Below, in pieces: positions 43,272 through 51,466 of a stretch of 64,000 nt of DNA. The DNA lies in NCBI GenBank assembly GCA_015075275.1, contig JABTUU010000002.1:248001-312000 (forward strand). The letters run 5' to 3'. Origin of the DNA: Anaerolineales bacterium. GTDB lineage: Bacteria; Chloroflexota; Anaerolineae; Anaerolineales; Villigracilaceae. The notes under the pieces are model-generated. The model searched no databases. It worked only from the letters and a program-made list of their open reading frames with translations, and was not told the DNA's origin. The position numbers were made by a program, and so were the translations under genes. Positions within the stretch are counted from its first letter, which is position 1. Every line of letters begins with the position of its first letter.

Positions 43272-44483
43272 ATGAGCAACACTTTCATGACCTCTCCCAA
43301 ACTGATGTTCACTTCAGAATCAGTAACAGAAGGTCACCCCGATAAAATGTGCGATCAGATCTCGGACGCAGTGTTGGACGCTTGCCTCGAGCAAGATCCG
43401 CGCTCGCGCGTCGCATGCGAAACCGCCGCAAAAACCGGCTTCGTTTTGCTGTTAGGCGAAATTACGACGCACGCCAGTTTCAACTACGATACGCTCGTTC
43501 GTAGAGTAGTGAACGAAATCGGTTATGACTCAAGCGAAAAAGGATTCGACGGTAATACATGCGGCGTACAAGTCGCCATCGCCAAACAATCCGGCGATAT
43601 CGCCATGGGCGTGGATAAAGCCCTCGAAGCCAAAGCCGGCGAGATGACCGAAGCCGAAGTCGAAGCCGTGGGCGCTGGCGACCAAGGCATGATGTTCGGG
43701 TTTGCATGCAACGAAACGCCCACCCTTATGCCCCTGCCGATCTACCTTGCGCATAAATTATCGCAGCGCCAAAGCGAACTGCGCCGCGATGGCAGCATCC
43801 CATGGCTGCGCCCGGATGCGAAAAGTCAGGTCACAATCGAATATTCCAAAGGCAAGCCCGTCCGCGTAGACACCGTTCTCATCTCCACGCAACACGCGCC
43901 AGATGTTTCACAAAACGAAATTTCAGAGATTGTCACCGACCAGATCATCATGCCCATGCTTCCCGCTGATATGGTAGATAACAAAATCAAAGTATTCGTG
44001 AACCCTACCGGGCGATTCGTCGTCGGCGGTCCGATGGGCGACGCAGGCGTGACCGGACGCAAGATCATCGTGGATACCTACGGCGGCATGGGGCGTCACG
44101 GCGGCGGTGCGTTCAGCGGCAAGGATCCGACAAAAGTGGATCGCTCGGCGGCGTACGCGGCTCGCTATGTGGCGAAGAACATCGTCGCCGCAGGACTCGC
44201 GGATCGCGTCGAAGTTCAGGTTGCCTACGCGATCGGAGTCGCTCGTCCGCTCTCGGTGAACGTGGAAACTTTCGGCACCGCGAAAATTGCGGATGAAAAG
44301 ATCGCCTCTCTCATAGACGAACTTTTTGACCTCCGCCCCGGAGCAATCATTCGCGACCTCGATCTGCGCCGCCCAATTTATCGTCAGACCGCCGCCTACG
44401 GTCACTTCGGACGAGACGACATTGAGTTCCCTTGGGAGCGCACAGATAAAGCCGAAGCGTTGAAACAAGCCGCTGGGCTGTAA
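43272..44483 (+). CDS. metK: S-adenosylmethionine synthetase
   Basis: Makes SAM from methionine and ATP. The 403-residue product has the N-terminal signature [20 protein letters not shown], the ATP motif [16 protein letters not shown], and the phosphate-loop motif [19 protein letters not shown]. All catalytic residues are in place. AAAGGAG upstream. Controlled by the SAM-I riboswitch directly upstream, and followed by a bidirectional terminator. Confidence 0.98.
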   Translation: MSNTFMTSPKLMFTSESVTEGHPDKMCDQISDAVLDACLEQDPRSRVACETAAKTGFVLLLGEITTHASFNYDTLVRRVVNEIGYDSSEKGFDGNTCGVQVAIAKQSGDIAMGVDKALEAKAGEMTEAEVEAVGAGDQGMMFGFACNETPTLMPLPIYLAHKLSQRQSELRRDGSIPWLRPDAKSQVTIEYSKGKPVRVDTVLISTQHAPDVSQNEISEIVTDQIIMPMLPADMVDNKIKVFVNPTGRFVVGGPMGDAGVTGRKIIVDTYGGMGRHGGGAFSGKDPTKVDRSAAYAARYVAKNIVAAGLADRVEVQVAYAIGVARPLSVNVETFGTAKIADEKIASLIDELFDLRPGAIIRDLDLRRPIYRQTAAYGHFGRDDIEFPWERTDKAEALKQAAGL

Positions 44484-44494
44484 TATTCTCAAAT

Positions 44495-44524
44495 AAAAAA
44501 GACAGTCGCGCGACTGTCTTTTTT
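44495..44524. terminator. Bidirectional terminator between metK and cbiO
   Basis: A 30-base perfect palindrome: AAAAAAGACAGTCGC and its complement. T6 follows the stem on both strands, serving metK (plus) and cbiO (minus). Confidence 0.92.
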
Positions 44525-44548
44525 ATTTTTCGTCGTATAACGCATCCG

Positions 44549-45259
44549 CTATGGTTTCTCTAATCCGTGCGCGTTTAAGAACTCTTCGTCAGCAAGGATA
44601 TCTTTTGTCGCGCCGTCCGCTACAATGAGTCCTTCATCCATCACGATCGTGCGCGCAAACAGTTCTTCTACTAAACGCATATCGTGCGTGGAAACCAGCA
44701 TGGCGATCGGCAGATCGCGAAGTAAGTTGATCAACGTCCGCCGCGCGCGTGGGTCGAGCCCTGCCGAAGGTTCATCGAGAATCAAGACACTCGGACTCAT
44801 TGAGAGCACAGTCGCAATAGCGACACGCTTCTTCTCGCCCACGCTCAAATGATGCGACAGGCGATCGCGATAGGCAGTCATCCGCACCGATTCGAGGGCG
44901 GCGTCTACGCGGCGAACGACTTCTTCCTCGGGCAAGCCCATATGAAGCGGTCCGAACGCCACATCCTCAAACACCGTCGGCGAGAAAAGCTGATCGTCGG
45001 GGTTTTGAAAAACTAACCCGACCATAGCGCGAATAACCGGCAACGTCTCGCGTTCAAGGCGAAGGTTCCCAATCGTAATTTCGCCGCGCCCGCTTAAAAT
45101 GCCGTTGAGTTGCAACATAAGCGTAGATTTCCCGGCGCCGTTCGGTCCGACGAGCGCCGCTTTATCGCCTTCGCAGAGCGCGAACGACACGCCCCGCAGC
45201 GCCGCATGTCCATCGTGATACGCAAAATGAAGATCGCGCACCGATACAATCTCTGTCAC
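44549..45259 (-). CDS. cbiO: Energy-coupling factor ATPase, cobalt/nickel type
   Basis: ATPase of an ECF transporter (236 residues). Walker A GPNGAGKST, Q loop VFQNPDDQLFSPTV, signature LSVGEKKRVA, Walker B SVLILDEPSAGLD, H loop STHDM. The start is GTG at 45259, overlapping the stop of cbiQ by four bases (GTGA), with GGGAG upstream. Longer frames to 45322 run inside cbiQ and are not used. Together with CbiM and CbiQ it should move Co2+ or Ni2+ into the cell. Confidence 0.93.
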   Translation of the reverse strand: MTEIVSVRDLHFAYHDGHAALRGVSFALCEGDKAALVGPNGAGKSTLMLQLNGILSGRGEITIGNLRLERETLPVIRAMVGLVFQNPDDQLFSPTVFEDVAFGPLHMGLPEEEVVRRVDAALESVRMTAYRDRLSHHLSVGEKKRVAIATVLSMSPSVLILDEPSAGLDPRARRTLINLLRDLPIAMLVSTHDMRLVEELFARTIVMDEGLIVADGATKDILADEEFLNAHGLEKP

Positions 45260-46050
45260 AGCATTCTCCCAACGATCTGTATAAACGCAAGGCACAGCAA
45301 TAATATGCAGATCATCAACCAATCGTTTGCGCGAAATTGGCGCGCCTGTATTATCCTCAACTCGCCGGTATAACCGCGCGAAAGCATCGCATTATAGACG
45401 CGGTCGCTGCGTTCGTAACTGCGCAAGAATAATTGTCCCGCCATATTCCCGGCGACGCGCGCGCGCCATAGCGCGCTTCCGCCGCCTTTGCCGTTCGATG
45501 CAATCGCCGAGCGCGACGCGCGCGCTCGCATTAATCGCATTGCTTCATCGGCGAGGACAAAAAGATAACGATAGAGGAATGAAATGATGACCGTTAAGAT
45601 CGCTGGCACGCGCAACTGTCGCAAGGCGTGAACGATCTTGGGAAACTCCGTCGTCGCAACCAGCAGAATCGCCATTTGCACCGAGAGCCACGAACGAACG
45701 ACAATACTCATGAAGCGCGCTAAACCCGCATCGGTAACGACGATATTCCATCGCAAAAGTTGAAACGAAGCGACCGGCGCGCCGGCGATCGAAAACAACA
45801 CTGTGACCGCAGCGAGCGCGAACGGCAAGGCGATGAACGAACGGCGGAATGTGAATCCTAGTCCCAGTCCTGAGCAGGCGTTTGCCGCCAGCATGAAAAC
45901 ATACGCCGCGAGGAAAGCAATCCACGCTCCGTCGGGAAGCAGTGCGTTCGAGAGGATAAAGGCAACCGTCGCCGCGACTTTGATGCGAGAATCGAGGTTA
46001 TGAACAAAACTATGCTTATGATGGTAACGGTCAAAGGCGTGAGAGTGCAT
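45256..46050 (-). CDS. cbiQ: ECF transporter transmembrane component, cobalt/nickel type
   Basis: Membrane coupling subunit of 264 residues. It begins MHSHAFDRYHHKHSFVHNLD followed by SRIKV, typical of CbiQ/NikQ. There are about five membrane helices. The coupling motifs near the C-terminus, of the Ala-Arg-Gly type, are seen as RLMRARASRSAIA and AMLSRGYTGEL. The longer open frame to 46116 overlaps cbiM; the His-rich start at 46050 is preferred. Thirteen bases follow the cbiM stop. Confidence 0.9.
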   Translation of the reverse strand: MHSHAFDRYHHKHSFVHNLDSRIKVAATVAFILSNALLPDGAWIAFLAAYVFMLAANACSGLGLGFTFRRSFIALPFALAAVTVLFSIAGAPVASFQLLRWNIVVTDAGLARFMSIVVRSWLSVQMAILLVATTEFPKIVHALRQLRVPAILTVIISFLYRYLFVLADEAMRLMRARASRSAIASNGKGGGSALWRARVAGNMAGQLFLRSYERSDRVYNAMLSRGYTGELRIIQARQFRANDWLMICILLLCLAFIQIVGRML

Positions 46051-46063
46051 GGCAATCCACGAT

Positions 46064-46996
46064 TTATGATTTTTTTTGCAACGACCTGCCAGCCAGAATT
46101 GAAAGCGCCAACACAATCAATACGCCAACCAACCCTGCGACGACGGTCGAAAGAGGCGTATCGCCGAGAAAAGGAACCGTGTAACCTGGAATGATCTCAT
46201 ACGGCGAAGTTTGCGCAAGTTGGAGGAATCCGTGATTTTCCGCAACCCGTTCCAGCCCATCGGGGAACGCGGAAGCGAGCGGCGAGAGCAAAACCACCGC
46301 CAGAGAAATGATCGCGCCGGCAAAAACCCACCCGCGTCCGCTTTGCGCCGATGAGGAGTTCTCGCCCAATAGATCGGGACGAGTTTGCAAGATAAACGCC
46401 AACGCGCCTACCGTGATTAATGCTTCGCCTATGCCGATCAACGCATGGACGCCCAACATCGCCGGGATGACCACTTGTAACCGCGCCGTTCCGCTCAACC
46501 AAAGTTGCAGCGAAGTCAGCAGCGCTCCCGCCATCACCGAAAGCCACGCCGCAACGCCAGCGACGGCCAGTCTCGTTTTACGCGAACGATTGATCGCGCC
46601 GCGATATAAACCATAGCCGATCACGACCGTAATCAAGCCCATATTTAAGATGTTTGCGCCCATCACAAGCAAGCCGCCGTCTTGAAAAAGCAACCCCTGC
46701 ACAGCGATGACCGCCGTCATCGCCAACATAGCCGCCCACGGACCCAGCACGATCGCCGCTAACGCGCCGCCTAACAAATGCCCGGAGGTGCCGCCCGCAA
46801 CCGGGAAATTAAGCATTTGCGCGGCAAAGATAAATGCCGCCATAATGCCCATCAATGGAACTTGTTTCTCGCCAAGCGATTTATTGGTGCGCGAGATCGC
46901 TGCAGCCAACATAACAATGGCAATTGCCCAACAAATCAATAAAACAGTAAGAGATAAGAATCCATCTGGAATATGAAGCGGAACTGGCAGATAATG
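46064..46996 (-). CDS. cbiM: ECF substrate-binding component CbiM/NikM with fused PDGLE domain
   Basis: Metal-recognition subunit of 310 residues. The N-terminal motif LHIPDGFLS is the CbiM/NikM hallmark; here it is preceded by MHYLPVP rather than being the extreme N-terminus. Seven helices include NFPVAGGTSGHLLGGALAAIVLG. After about residue 230 a PDGLE-type module follows (LASAFPDGLERVAENHGF) with a last membrane helix. That module replaces a separate CbiN/NikN-like subunit. Cobalt versus nickel cannot be told from sequence. No cobalamin riboswitch is seen upstream. Confidence 0.9.
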   Translation of the reverse strand, partial: HYLPVPLHIPDGFLSLTVLLICWAIAIVMLAAAISRTNKSLGEKQVPLMGIMAAFIFAAQMLNFPVAGGTSGHLLGGALAAIVLGPWAAMLAMTAVIAVQGLLFQDGGLLVMGANILNMGLITVVIGYGLYRGAINRSRKTRLAVAGVAAWLSVMAGALLTSLQLWLSGTARLQVVIPAMLGVHALIGIGEALITVGALAFILQTRPDLLGENSSSAQSGRGWVFAGAIISLAVVLLSPLASAFPDGLERVAENHGFLQLAQTSPYEIIPGYTVPFLGDTPLSTVVAGLVGVLIVLALSILAGRSLQKKS

Positions 46997-47013
46997 CATG
47001 ATCGTCTCCTTTT

Positions 47014-47436
47014 TTATAATTTCTGACACGCGGGACAAATTCCAAAGAACGTCATATGACTGTCAATTTGGGAGTAGCCGCTTTCCGCTTCGATGACATT
47101 ATACAGATTCTCAGACGTTCGATGGTTCACCTCAATCTCCCGCCCGCAGACGCGACAGACAACGTGATGGTGATCGGCGCCGGCTAGCTCGTAGCGCAAA
47201 CGTCCATTGCTCGCAGAAGAAGAACGCGCCAACCCATTCTTCACAAGCCAATCCAGCGTTCGATACACCGTCGGTTCGGTCAAGCGCGGAAAATCTTCCT
47301 TCGCCAAACGGTAGACGTCACGAGGAGCCATCCGCCCGCTCGAACGACGCAACGCATGTAGAATCGCCATCCGTTGAGGGGTCACCCGATAGCAGAGCTC
47401 GCGCAGACGCGGAGCATAATCAGAAGCGCAAGTCAT
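47014..47436 (-). CDS. Fur-family metalloregulator
   Basis: A 140-residue repressor of the Fur/Zur/Nur group. Winged helix: YRVTPQRMAILHALRRSSGRM and TEPTVYRTLDWLVKNGL. Metal sites: GADHHHVVCRVCGREIEV plus a C-terminal CPAC, giving the structural zinc CxxC pairs. It is the first gene of the unit with cbiM-cbiQ-cbiO (17 bases before cbiM) and has two palindromes in its own promoter. This suggests a Ni- or Co-responsive repressor of the transporter that also controls itself. AAGGAG upstream of the ATG. Confidence 0.92.
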   Translation of the reverse strand: MTCASDYAPRLRELCYRVTPQRMAILHALRRSSGRMAPRDVYRLAKEDFPRLTEPTVYRTLDWLVKNGLARSSSASNGRLRYELAGADHHHVVCRVCGREIEVNHRTSENLYNVIEAESGYSQIDSHMTFFGICPACQKL

Positions 47437-47446
47437 AAAAACTCCT

Positions 47447-47466
47447 TATTGCAAGTTCTTGCAATA
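47447..47466. promoter_or_regulatory. Operator-like palindrome 1 upstream of the Fur-family gene
   Basis: TATTGCAAG-TT-CTTGCAATA, a perfect 9-2-9 inverted repeat lying between the -10 box and the ribosome binding site. TTGCAA half-sites recall those reported for nickel-responsive Nur. Confidence 0.7.
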
Positions 47467-47493
47467 ATATACGATACAGTATCGTTCAGTAAA
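47466..47493 (-). promoter_or_regulatory. Promoter of the fur-cbiMQO unit with palindrome 2 in its spacer
   Basis: On the minus strand TTTACT (47493-47488), 16-base spacer, TATATT (47471-47466). A perfect 7-1-7 repeat ACGATAC-A-GTATCGT (47471-47485) occupies the spacer. Occupied by a dimeric Fur-family protein it would block RNA polymerase. Confidence 0.65.
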
Positions 47494-47591
47494 GTAAATC
47501 TTACATAATCGCTCAATTTCACATATGTATAGATGACTTGATTTCCTCAGCGTTTTATGCTATTTATGAGAAAAATCTCAAGGAATGATCC

Positions 47592-48419
47592 ATGCATCGA
47601 GAACGAGTCTCCGAGAATGTTTATTGGTTTCAAAGCGAAGTGTACGCGCAGGTCACAGCGGGAATTGTGGCGGGTCCGCAGTGGGCAGTCGCAATTGACA
47701 CGCTGGCATTGCCCGAAGAAACGTTAGCCATTCGCGAATTCATTGAACACGAATTAAGCGTGCCGATACGTTATGTTATCAACACGCATTATCACGCCGA
47801 CCATTCGTGGGGGAATTGCTTCTTCCCGGGAGCCACGATCATCGCTCATGCGCGTTGCCGCGATGCGTTGGAAGAACGCGGCATCTCTTCGCTAGAAGCG
47901 GCTAAAGCTCAAAACCCAGCATTAAAACGGGTAAAACTTGTCTTGCCTCATATGACCTTTATCGAAGGCGAGGTCACTCTGCGCGTGGGAAAGAAGAATC
48001 TCATCATTTCGACGACCCCCGGTCATAGCGCCGACGGCATCTCTGTGCTAGTGGAAGAAGACCGCATCCTATTTGCAGGAGACGCTTTTATGCCCCTGCC
48101 TTACATCGTAGACGGCGATCTCGACGATATCGCCGCTTCGATCAAGCGCATCGGGCGTATGGGATTGGAAAATATTATGCAGGGTCATGGCGATGTAATC
48201 CTCCGCGGAGAGATTGATGCGGCAGTGCGCGAGAATCTTAACTATCTTGCCGCGCTTCGTAAAGCGGTCAAAGCGGCGGCGCGAAGAAAAAACGCCGAGG
48301 AATTAATCGAACAGATCGCCATCGAAGATTGCGGTAAGAGCCGCGTATATCTCGGCGGGTTGGCGGAAACGCTTCACCGCCGCAACGCGCGAGCGCTGTT
48401 TCAACAAATCAATAACTAA
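47592..48419 (+). CDS. Metallo-beta-lactamase-fold hydrolase
   Basis: A 275-residue MBL-fold enzyme. Metal motif NTHYHADHSWGNCFF (HxHxDH), then TTPGHSADGISVLVEED, ILFAGDAFMPLPYI, and MQGHGDVIL as later ligands. Similar to glyoxalase-II-like and lactonase-like members; substrate unknown. A helical tail (AALRKAVKAAARRKNAEELI) follows. Divergent from the Fur-family gene, so it could share control by palindrome 2, but this is only positional. Confidence 0.85.
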   Translation: MHRERVSENVYWFQSEVYAQVTAGIVAGPQWAVAIDTLALPEETLAIREFIEHELSVPIRYVINTHYHADHSWGNCFFPGATIIAHARCRDALEERGISSLEAAKAQNPALKRVKLVLPHMTFIEGEVTLRVGKKNLIISTTPGHSADGISVLVEEDRILFAGDAFMPLPYIVDGDLDDIAASIKRIGRMGLENIMQGHGDVILRGEIDAAVRENLNYLAALRKAVKAAARRKNAEELIEQIAIEDCGKSRVYLGGLAETLHRRNARALFQQINN

Positions 48420-48456
48420 GCATCGCCATCGGCGTAATCGTCAGGAATAAACTTCC

Positions 48457-48489
48457 AAACATCCGAAGTCCGTGAGACTTCGGATGTTT
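48457..48489. terminator. Bidirectional terminator after the MBL gene
   Basis: Stem AAACATCCGAAGTC / GACTTCGGATGTTT with loop CGTGA. Lies between the convergent MBL and DUF2249 genes. Confidence 0.85.
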
Positions 48490-48508
48490 ATTTGAAGAAC
48501 AGAAAGGC

Positions 48509-49261
48509 TCAAGTCTTAGCGACTTTAACCTTCCATTCTTCCGGACCTGAAATCAAATATTCCCAAGTGAAGGGAACTGGGCTTTCCGCTTCAATTTGAT
48601 AATAGAGCGGTTTTGGATCGTGGTCGTTGTAGAAGATAAAGGCTTCGCCGGGACGCAACTCGTCGTAGGAGTTGAACACCATATCATGGCGTTCCGCTGG
48701 CGGATACGGGCGCACGTCAAATTCCTTAACGACGACAATCGTATCTTCATCGTCGTCGCCGACTTCCTTCTTCGTCACATGCGCGACATACTCGCCCGGC
48801 TCGTTTTTCTTAACCGTCCAAGTATGACGCTCCGCGAATTTCTTATTAAAGAAGTCATGGATTTCAGTCGGCTCTTGCGCGGCGATGATCTCCATCGTCT
48901 CGCCCGTCGGCGTCATGCCGTAACGATGAAAGATGACGCGCATCCAATCTTTCGGATCCATTTTGCGTAAATCCATCAAAGTTGAGATATCGGTGAACTC
49001 GCGCCCTTGCGACGCTTCGTTGCGAGTTACCTTCACTTTCCAATTCACGCCGCCGCGCTGCAAATACTCCCAGCCAACGACGTCGCCGTGAATCGAGCGC
49101 ATTTCATAATAAAGCGGCAAGGGATCATGATCGTTGATGAAGATGAAACTCCCGCCGACCGACAGGTCTTTGAACATTTGCAAGAGCGTTTTATGGCGTT
49201 CGATAGGAATCAAAACGCGCACGTCGAGTTCTTGAATTTGCTCGGTTTTATTTGTCGTCAT
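48509..49261 (-). CDS. Tandem DUF2249 protein
   Basis: A 250-residue soluble protein with two copies of DUF2249. Copy 1 (about 8-77) has LDVRVLIPIERHKTLLQMF and FIFINDHDPLPLYYEM. Copy 2 (about 178-248) has FDVRPYPPAERHDMVF and FIFYNDHDPKPLYYQI, ending WEYLISGPEEWKVKV like copy 1. The ERH and NDHDP motifs are the family's conserved core. DUF2249 is found beside nitrogen-oxide and hemerythrin-like proteins in other bacteria, with function unproved. The linker (about 90-170) is unrelated. GGAGG precedes the ATG at 49261. Confidence 0.85.
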   Translation of the reverse strand: MTTNKTEQIQELDVRVLIPIERHKTLLQMFKDLSVGGSFIFINDHDPLPLYYEMRSIHGDVVGWEYLQRGGVNWKVKVTRNEASQGREFTDISTLMDLRKMDPKDWMRVIFHRYGMTPTGETMEIIAAQEPTEIHDFFNKKFAERHTWTVKKNEPGEYVAHVTKKEVGDDDEDTIVVVKEFDVRPYPPAERHDMVFNSYDELRPGEAFIFYNDHDPKPLYYQIEAESPVPFTWEYLISGPEEWKVKVAKT

Positions 49262-49348
49262 GAATACCTCCAAAGTTGAAATAACGCTTCGCTTATAACA
49301 CAAAGCCAAGAAGATAGACATATAAAAATTACGCGCTTAGCGCTTCAT

Positions 49349-50524
49349 TCATTCCGCGTTTTTCGTGCGCGACAAATTCGCCTCGCGCTTTCCGATCACC
49401 CCGCTATTCGTCAACTCATCCAACTCACTTTGGGAAAATATTTCGCTCAGGATTTCGCGCGTATGTTCGCCCAACCCCGGCGCTGGACGCGCTTCGCCGT
49501 TTCCATAGACGAAGGGAGAGTTGAGTCCAACTGCGCGGCTTTGATCTTCCCTTACGAATCCTCGCGCCCTCACCTGCGGATGCTTGATTGCCTCTTCAAA
49601 TGAAAGAACTGGCTCCACACATCCATCGCTCTCGGAAAACGCATCGAGCCATTCCGCGAGAGTTCGCCCTTTGAACACTGTCGCCACGTCTGAACCAATT
49701 GTCCTGTCGAATTGACGCGGGAGGAGGTCGTTGCGTCCGGTCACTTTGCAGAAGTCGCTCCAAAAAGTGGGCTCCAGCGCGCCCAGCGAAATAAATTTCC
49801 CGTCGGCAGTTTCATATACGTTGTAACAAGCCAGTCCGCCCTGAAGCGGAAGCGTGCCGCCGGTGATTCGGATGCCGTTGAAGTACGCCGCGCCTGCCAT
49901 GGGAATCATCCACGAGAGGATGCCATCGAGTAATGCTACATCGAGATACGTGCCCTCGCCGTTTTTTTGCCTGCCCACAATCGCGCCGAGGATTCCCAAG
50001 CCTGCCATCATCGCGCCGCTGAGATCGGCGACGGTCAAGCCATACACTTGCGGCGGTTTACCTTCCAGTGCGTTGAGCGCTAACGCGCCGCTGAGTGCCG
50101 CATAATTTAAATCGTGACCCGCCCGTTTGGCGTATGGCCCCGTTTGCCCATATCCGGAAAGAGTGCAATAAATTAGATCGGGTTTAACAACTCGAAGTGT
50201 TTCATAATCTATTTTCATTCGTTCAGCTGTGCCGGGGCGAAAACTTTCGATGACCACGTCGGCAGTGGCAACGAGTTTGAGGAATGCGTCGCGCCCGCGC
50301 GGGTTGCGATAGTTGACGGCGATGCTTTTCTTTCCCTGATTGATCATTTCGAATAAGCCGCCCAATCCCATTTCGGGCGGGGCGAGCCGCGCATAATCGC
50401 CGACGGTGGGCGTTTCGATCTTGATCACATCCGCGCCCATGTCTGTAAGTAGTTGTGTGATGAACGGACCCGGTAAGAGTCGCGTGAGGTCAAGGATTCG
50501 GATGCCTTGTAGGGGTTGGATCAT
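49349..50524 (-). CDS. CaiB/BaiF-type (class III) CoA-transferase
   Basis: Transfers CoA between carboxylates. The 391-residue product has GIRILDLTRLLPGPFITQLLTDMGAD with VIKIE, VIESFRPGTAERM, YCTLSGYGQTGPYAKRAGHD and YAALSG, and a catalytic-Asp region VADLSGAMMAGLGILGAI. Sequence resembles alpha-methylacyl-CoA racemase and related transferases, so racemase or transferase activity on a branched acyl-CoA is possible. ATG 50524 chosen over the in-frame codon at 50536 because GGAG lies at the right distance. Confidence 0.85.
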   Translation of the reverse strand: MIQPLQGIRILDLTRLLPGPFITQLLTDMGADVIKIETPTVGDYARLAPPEMGLGGLFEMINQGKKSIAVNYRNPRGRDAFLKLVATADVVIESFRPGTAERMKIDYETLRVVKPDLIYCTLSGYGQTGPYAKRAGHDLNYAALSGALALNALEGKPPQVYGLTVADLSGAMMAGLGILGAIVGRQKNGEGTYLDVALLDGILSWMIPMAGAAYFNGIRITGGTLPLQGGLACYNVYETADGKFISLGALEPTFWSDFCKVTGRNDLLPRQFDRTIGSDVATVFKGRTLAEWLDAFSESDGCVEPVLSFEEAIKHPQVRARGFVREDQSRAVGLNSPFVYGNGEARPAPGLGEHTREILSEIFSQSELDELTNSGVIGKREANLSRTKNAE

Positions 50525-50550
50525 GGTTTGCTCCACGTGTTAACAATTTT

Positions 50551-50610
50551 GCCGCAGAGTCGCAGAGATGCCGAGAAATATTTTTCTCTGTGACTCCGCG
50601 TCTCTGCGGC
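50551..50610. repeat. Palindromic spacer element, CCGCAGAG family (D)
   Basis: GCCGCAGAGTCGCAGAGA (50551-50568) is mirrored by CTCTGTGACTCCGCGTCTC ending TGCGGC at 50610, with a TATTTTT centre. It lies between the CoA transferase and plsY, both on the minus strand. Confidence 0.65.
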
Positions 50611-50677
50611 TAGGCAGTGTAAACATGATGTATTGCGATGAATTGCTTGTTTCGAAAGCCGCCCTGTTCATTCCAGA

Positions 50678-51397
50678 TCACTTAGCGTCTTTGTCGCCCC
50701 CTGCTGATGCAACGCCAGCCTTCCGCGCCCTCAGCCAACCGAGCAAGCTAATACTGACGACGCGTTCAGTGCCGGCAAATATTTTTTGAATATTGGGGCG
50801 TAACGCCCAAATTAAAATAAGTTCAGCAATCAAGCCATACAGCACATACGCCCACGGCGTCAGGTTCATCGAAGCGCGCACGGCAAAGAGGATCGTAACC
50901 GCCAAGCCTACGGTTAACGTTGTAACAGAAGCCATCCCGATCGTAAAGAACACCAGCGCGCCGATAAGAAATACAAATGGAAACGCCCAAACCCACAACC
51001 CCACTGCGCCGCCCAACGCTGCCGCGCCGCCCGCGCCGCCGCGAAAGCGTAAGCGCCCATTTTCGCGCCGTTCCGCCAGGAAGATGGAGTAGTTGTGCCC
51101 AATGATCGCGGCAAGACCCGCCAACACGGGAACAATGCCGATATCCGAACTTATCGCCCTTGCGCTTATCTCTCTTGCGATCCACACTGCAACCGCCGCT
51201 TTGGCAATATCAAGCAGTGCAGTGGCAAGCCCAACGCCGAACCCCGCCGCGCGGAAGGCGTTCGTTCCGCCGGTGCGCCCGCTTTCTACATTACGCAAGT
51301 CTTTGCCGGTAGCAACTTTTACGATTAGCAAACCCACCGGAATGGAGCCCATCAGATAACCAATGAGCGTCGCGACGACCGCGAATAGAATTTGCAT
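50678..51397 (-). CDS. plsY: Glycerol-3-phosphate acyltransferase (acyl-phosphate type)
   Basis: First acylation step of phospholipid synthesis, using acyl-phosphate. A 239-residue membrane protein with the PlsY motifs: LIGYLMGSIPVGLLI, LRNVESGRTGGTNAFRAAG, and a Gly-rich RFRGGAGGAAALGGAVG loop. In typical PlsY the third motif reads GGKGVAT; here it is GGAGGAA, a shift worth noting. About six helices. GGAGG before the ATG. Paired with no plsX here. Confidence 0.88.
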   Translation of the reverse strand: MQILFAVVATLIGYLMGSIPVGLLIVKVATGKDLRNVESGRTGGTNAFRAAGFGVGLATALLDIAKAAVAVWIAREISARAISSDIGIVPVLAGLAAIIGHNYSIFLAERRENGRLRFRGGAGGAAALGGAVGLWVWAFPFVFLIGALVFFTIGMASVTTLTVGLAVTILFAVRASMNLTPWAYVLYGLIAELILIWALRPNIQKIFAGTERVVSISLLGWLRARKAGVASAGGDKDAK

Positions 51398-51431
51398 TTT
51401 GTTCCTCCAACGAATAGTCTATGCATACAAA

Positions 51432-51443
51432 ACACTTAAGTGT
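51432..51443. promoter_or_regulatory. Palindrome overlapping the plsY promoter region
   Basis: ACACTTAAGTGT, a 12-bp perfect palindrome just downstream of TTGACA on the minus strand (TTGACACTTAAGTG), overlapping the -35. It may be an operator; the regulator is unknown. Confidence 0.35.
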
Positions 51444-51466
51444 CAAGCAAGTTCCTCTATTCTACA

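Noticed and set aside
43031..43345. Open frame of 104 codons across the metK leader
   Set aside because: Lies over the SAM riboswitch and its terminator; the RNA structure explains the sequence.
47437..47591. Cobalamin riboswitch for the cbi genes
   Set aside because: No B12-box (GCCACTG-like) or long leader; the region is explained by two short operator palindromes and a promoter.
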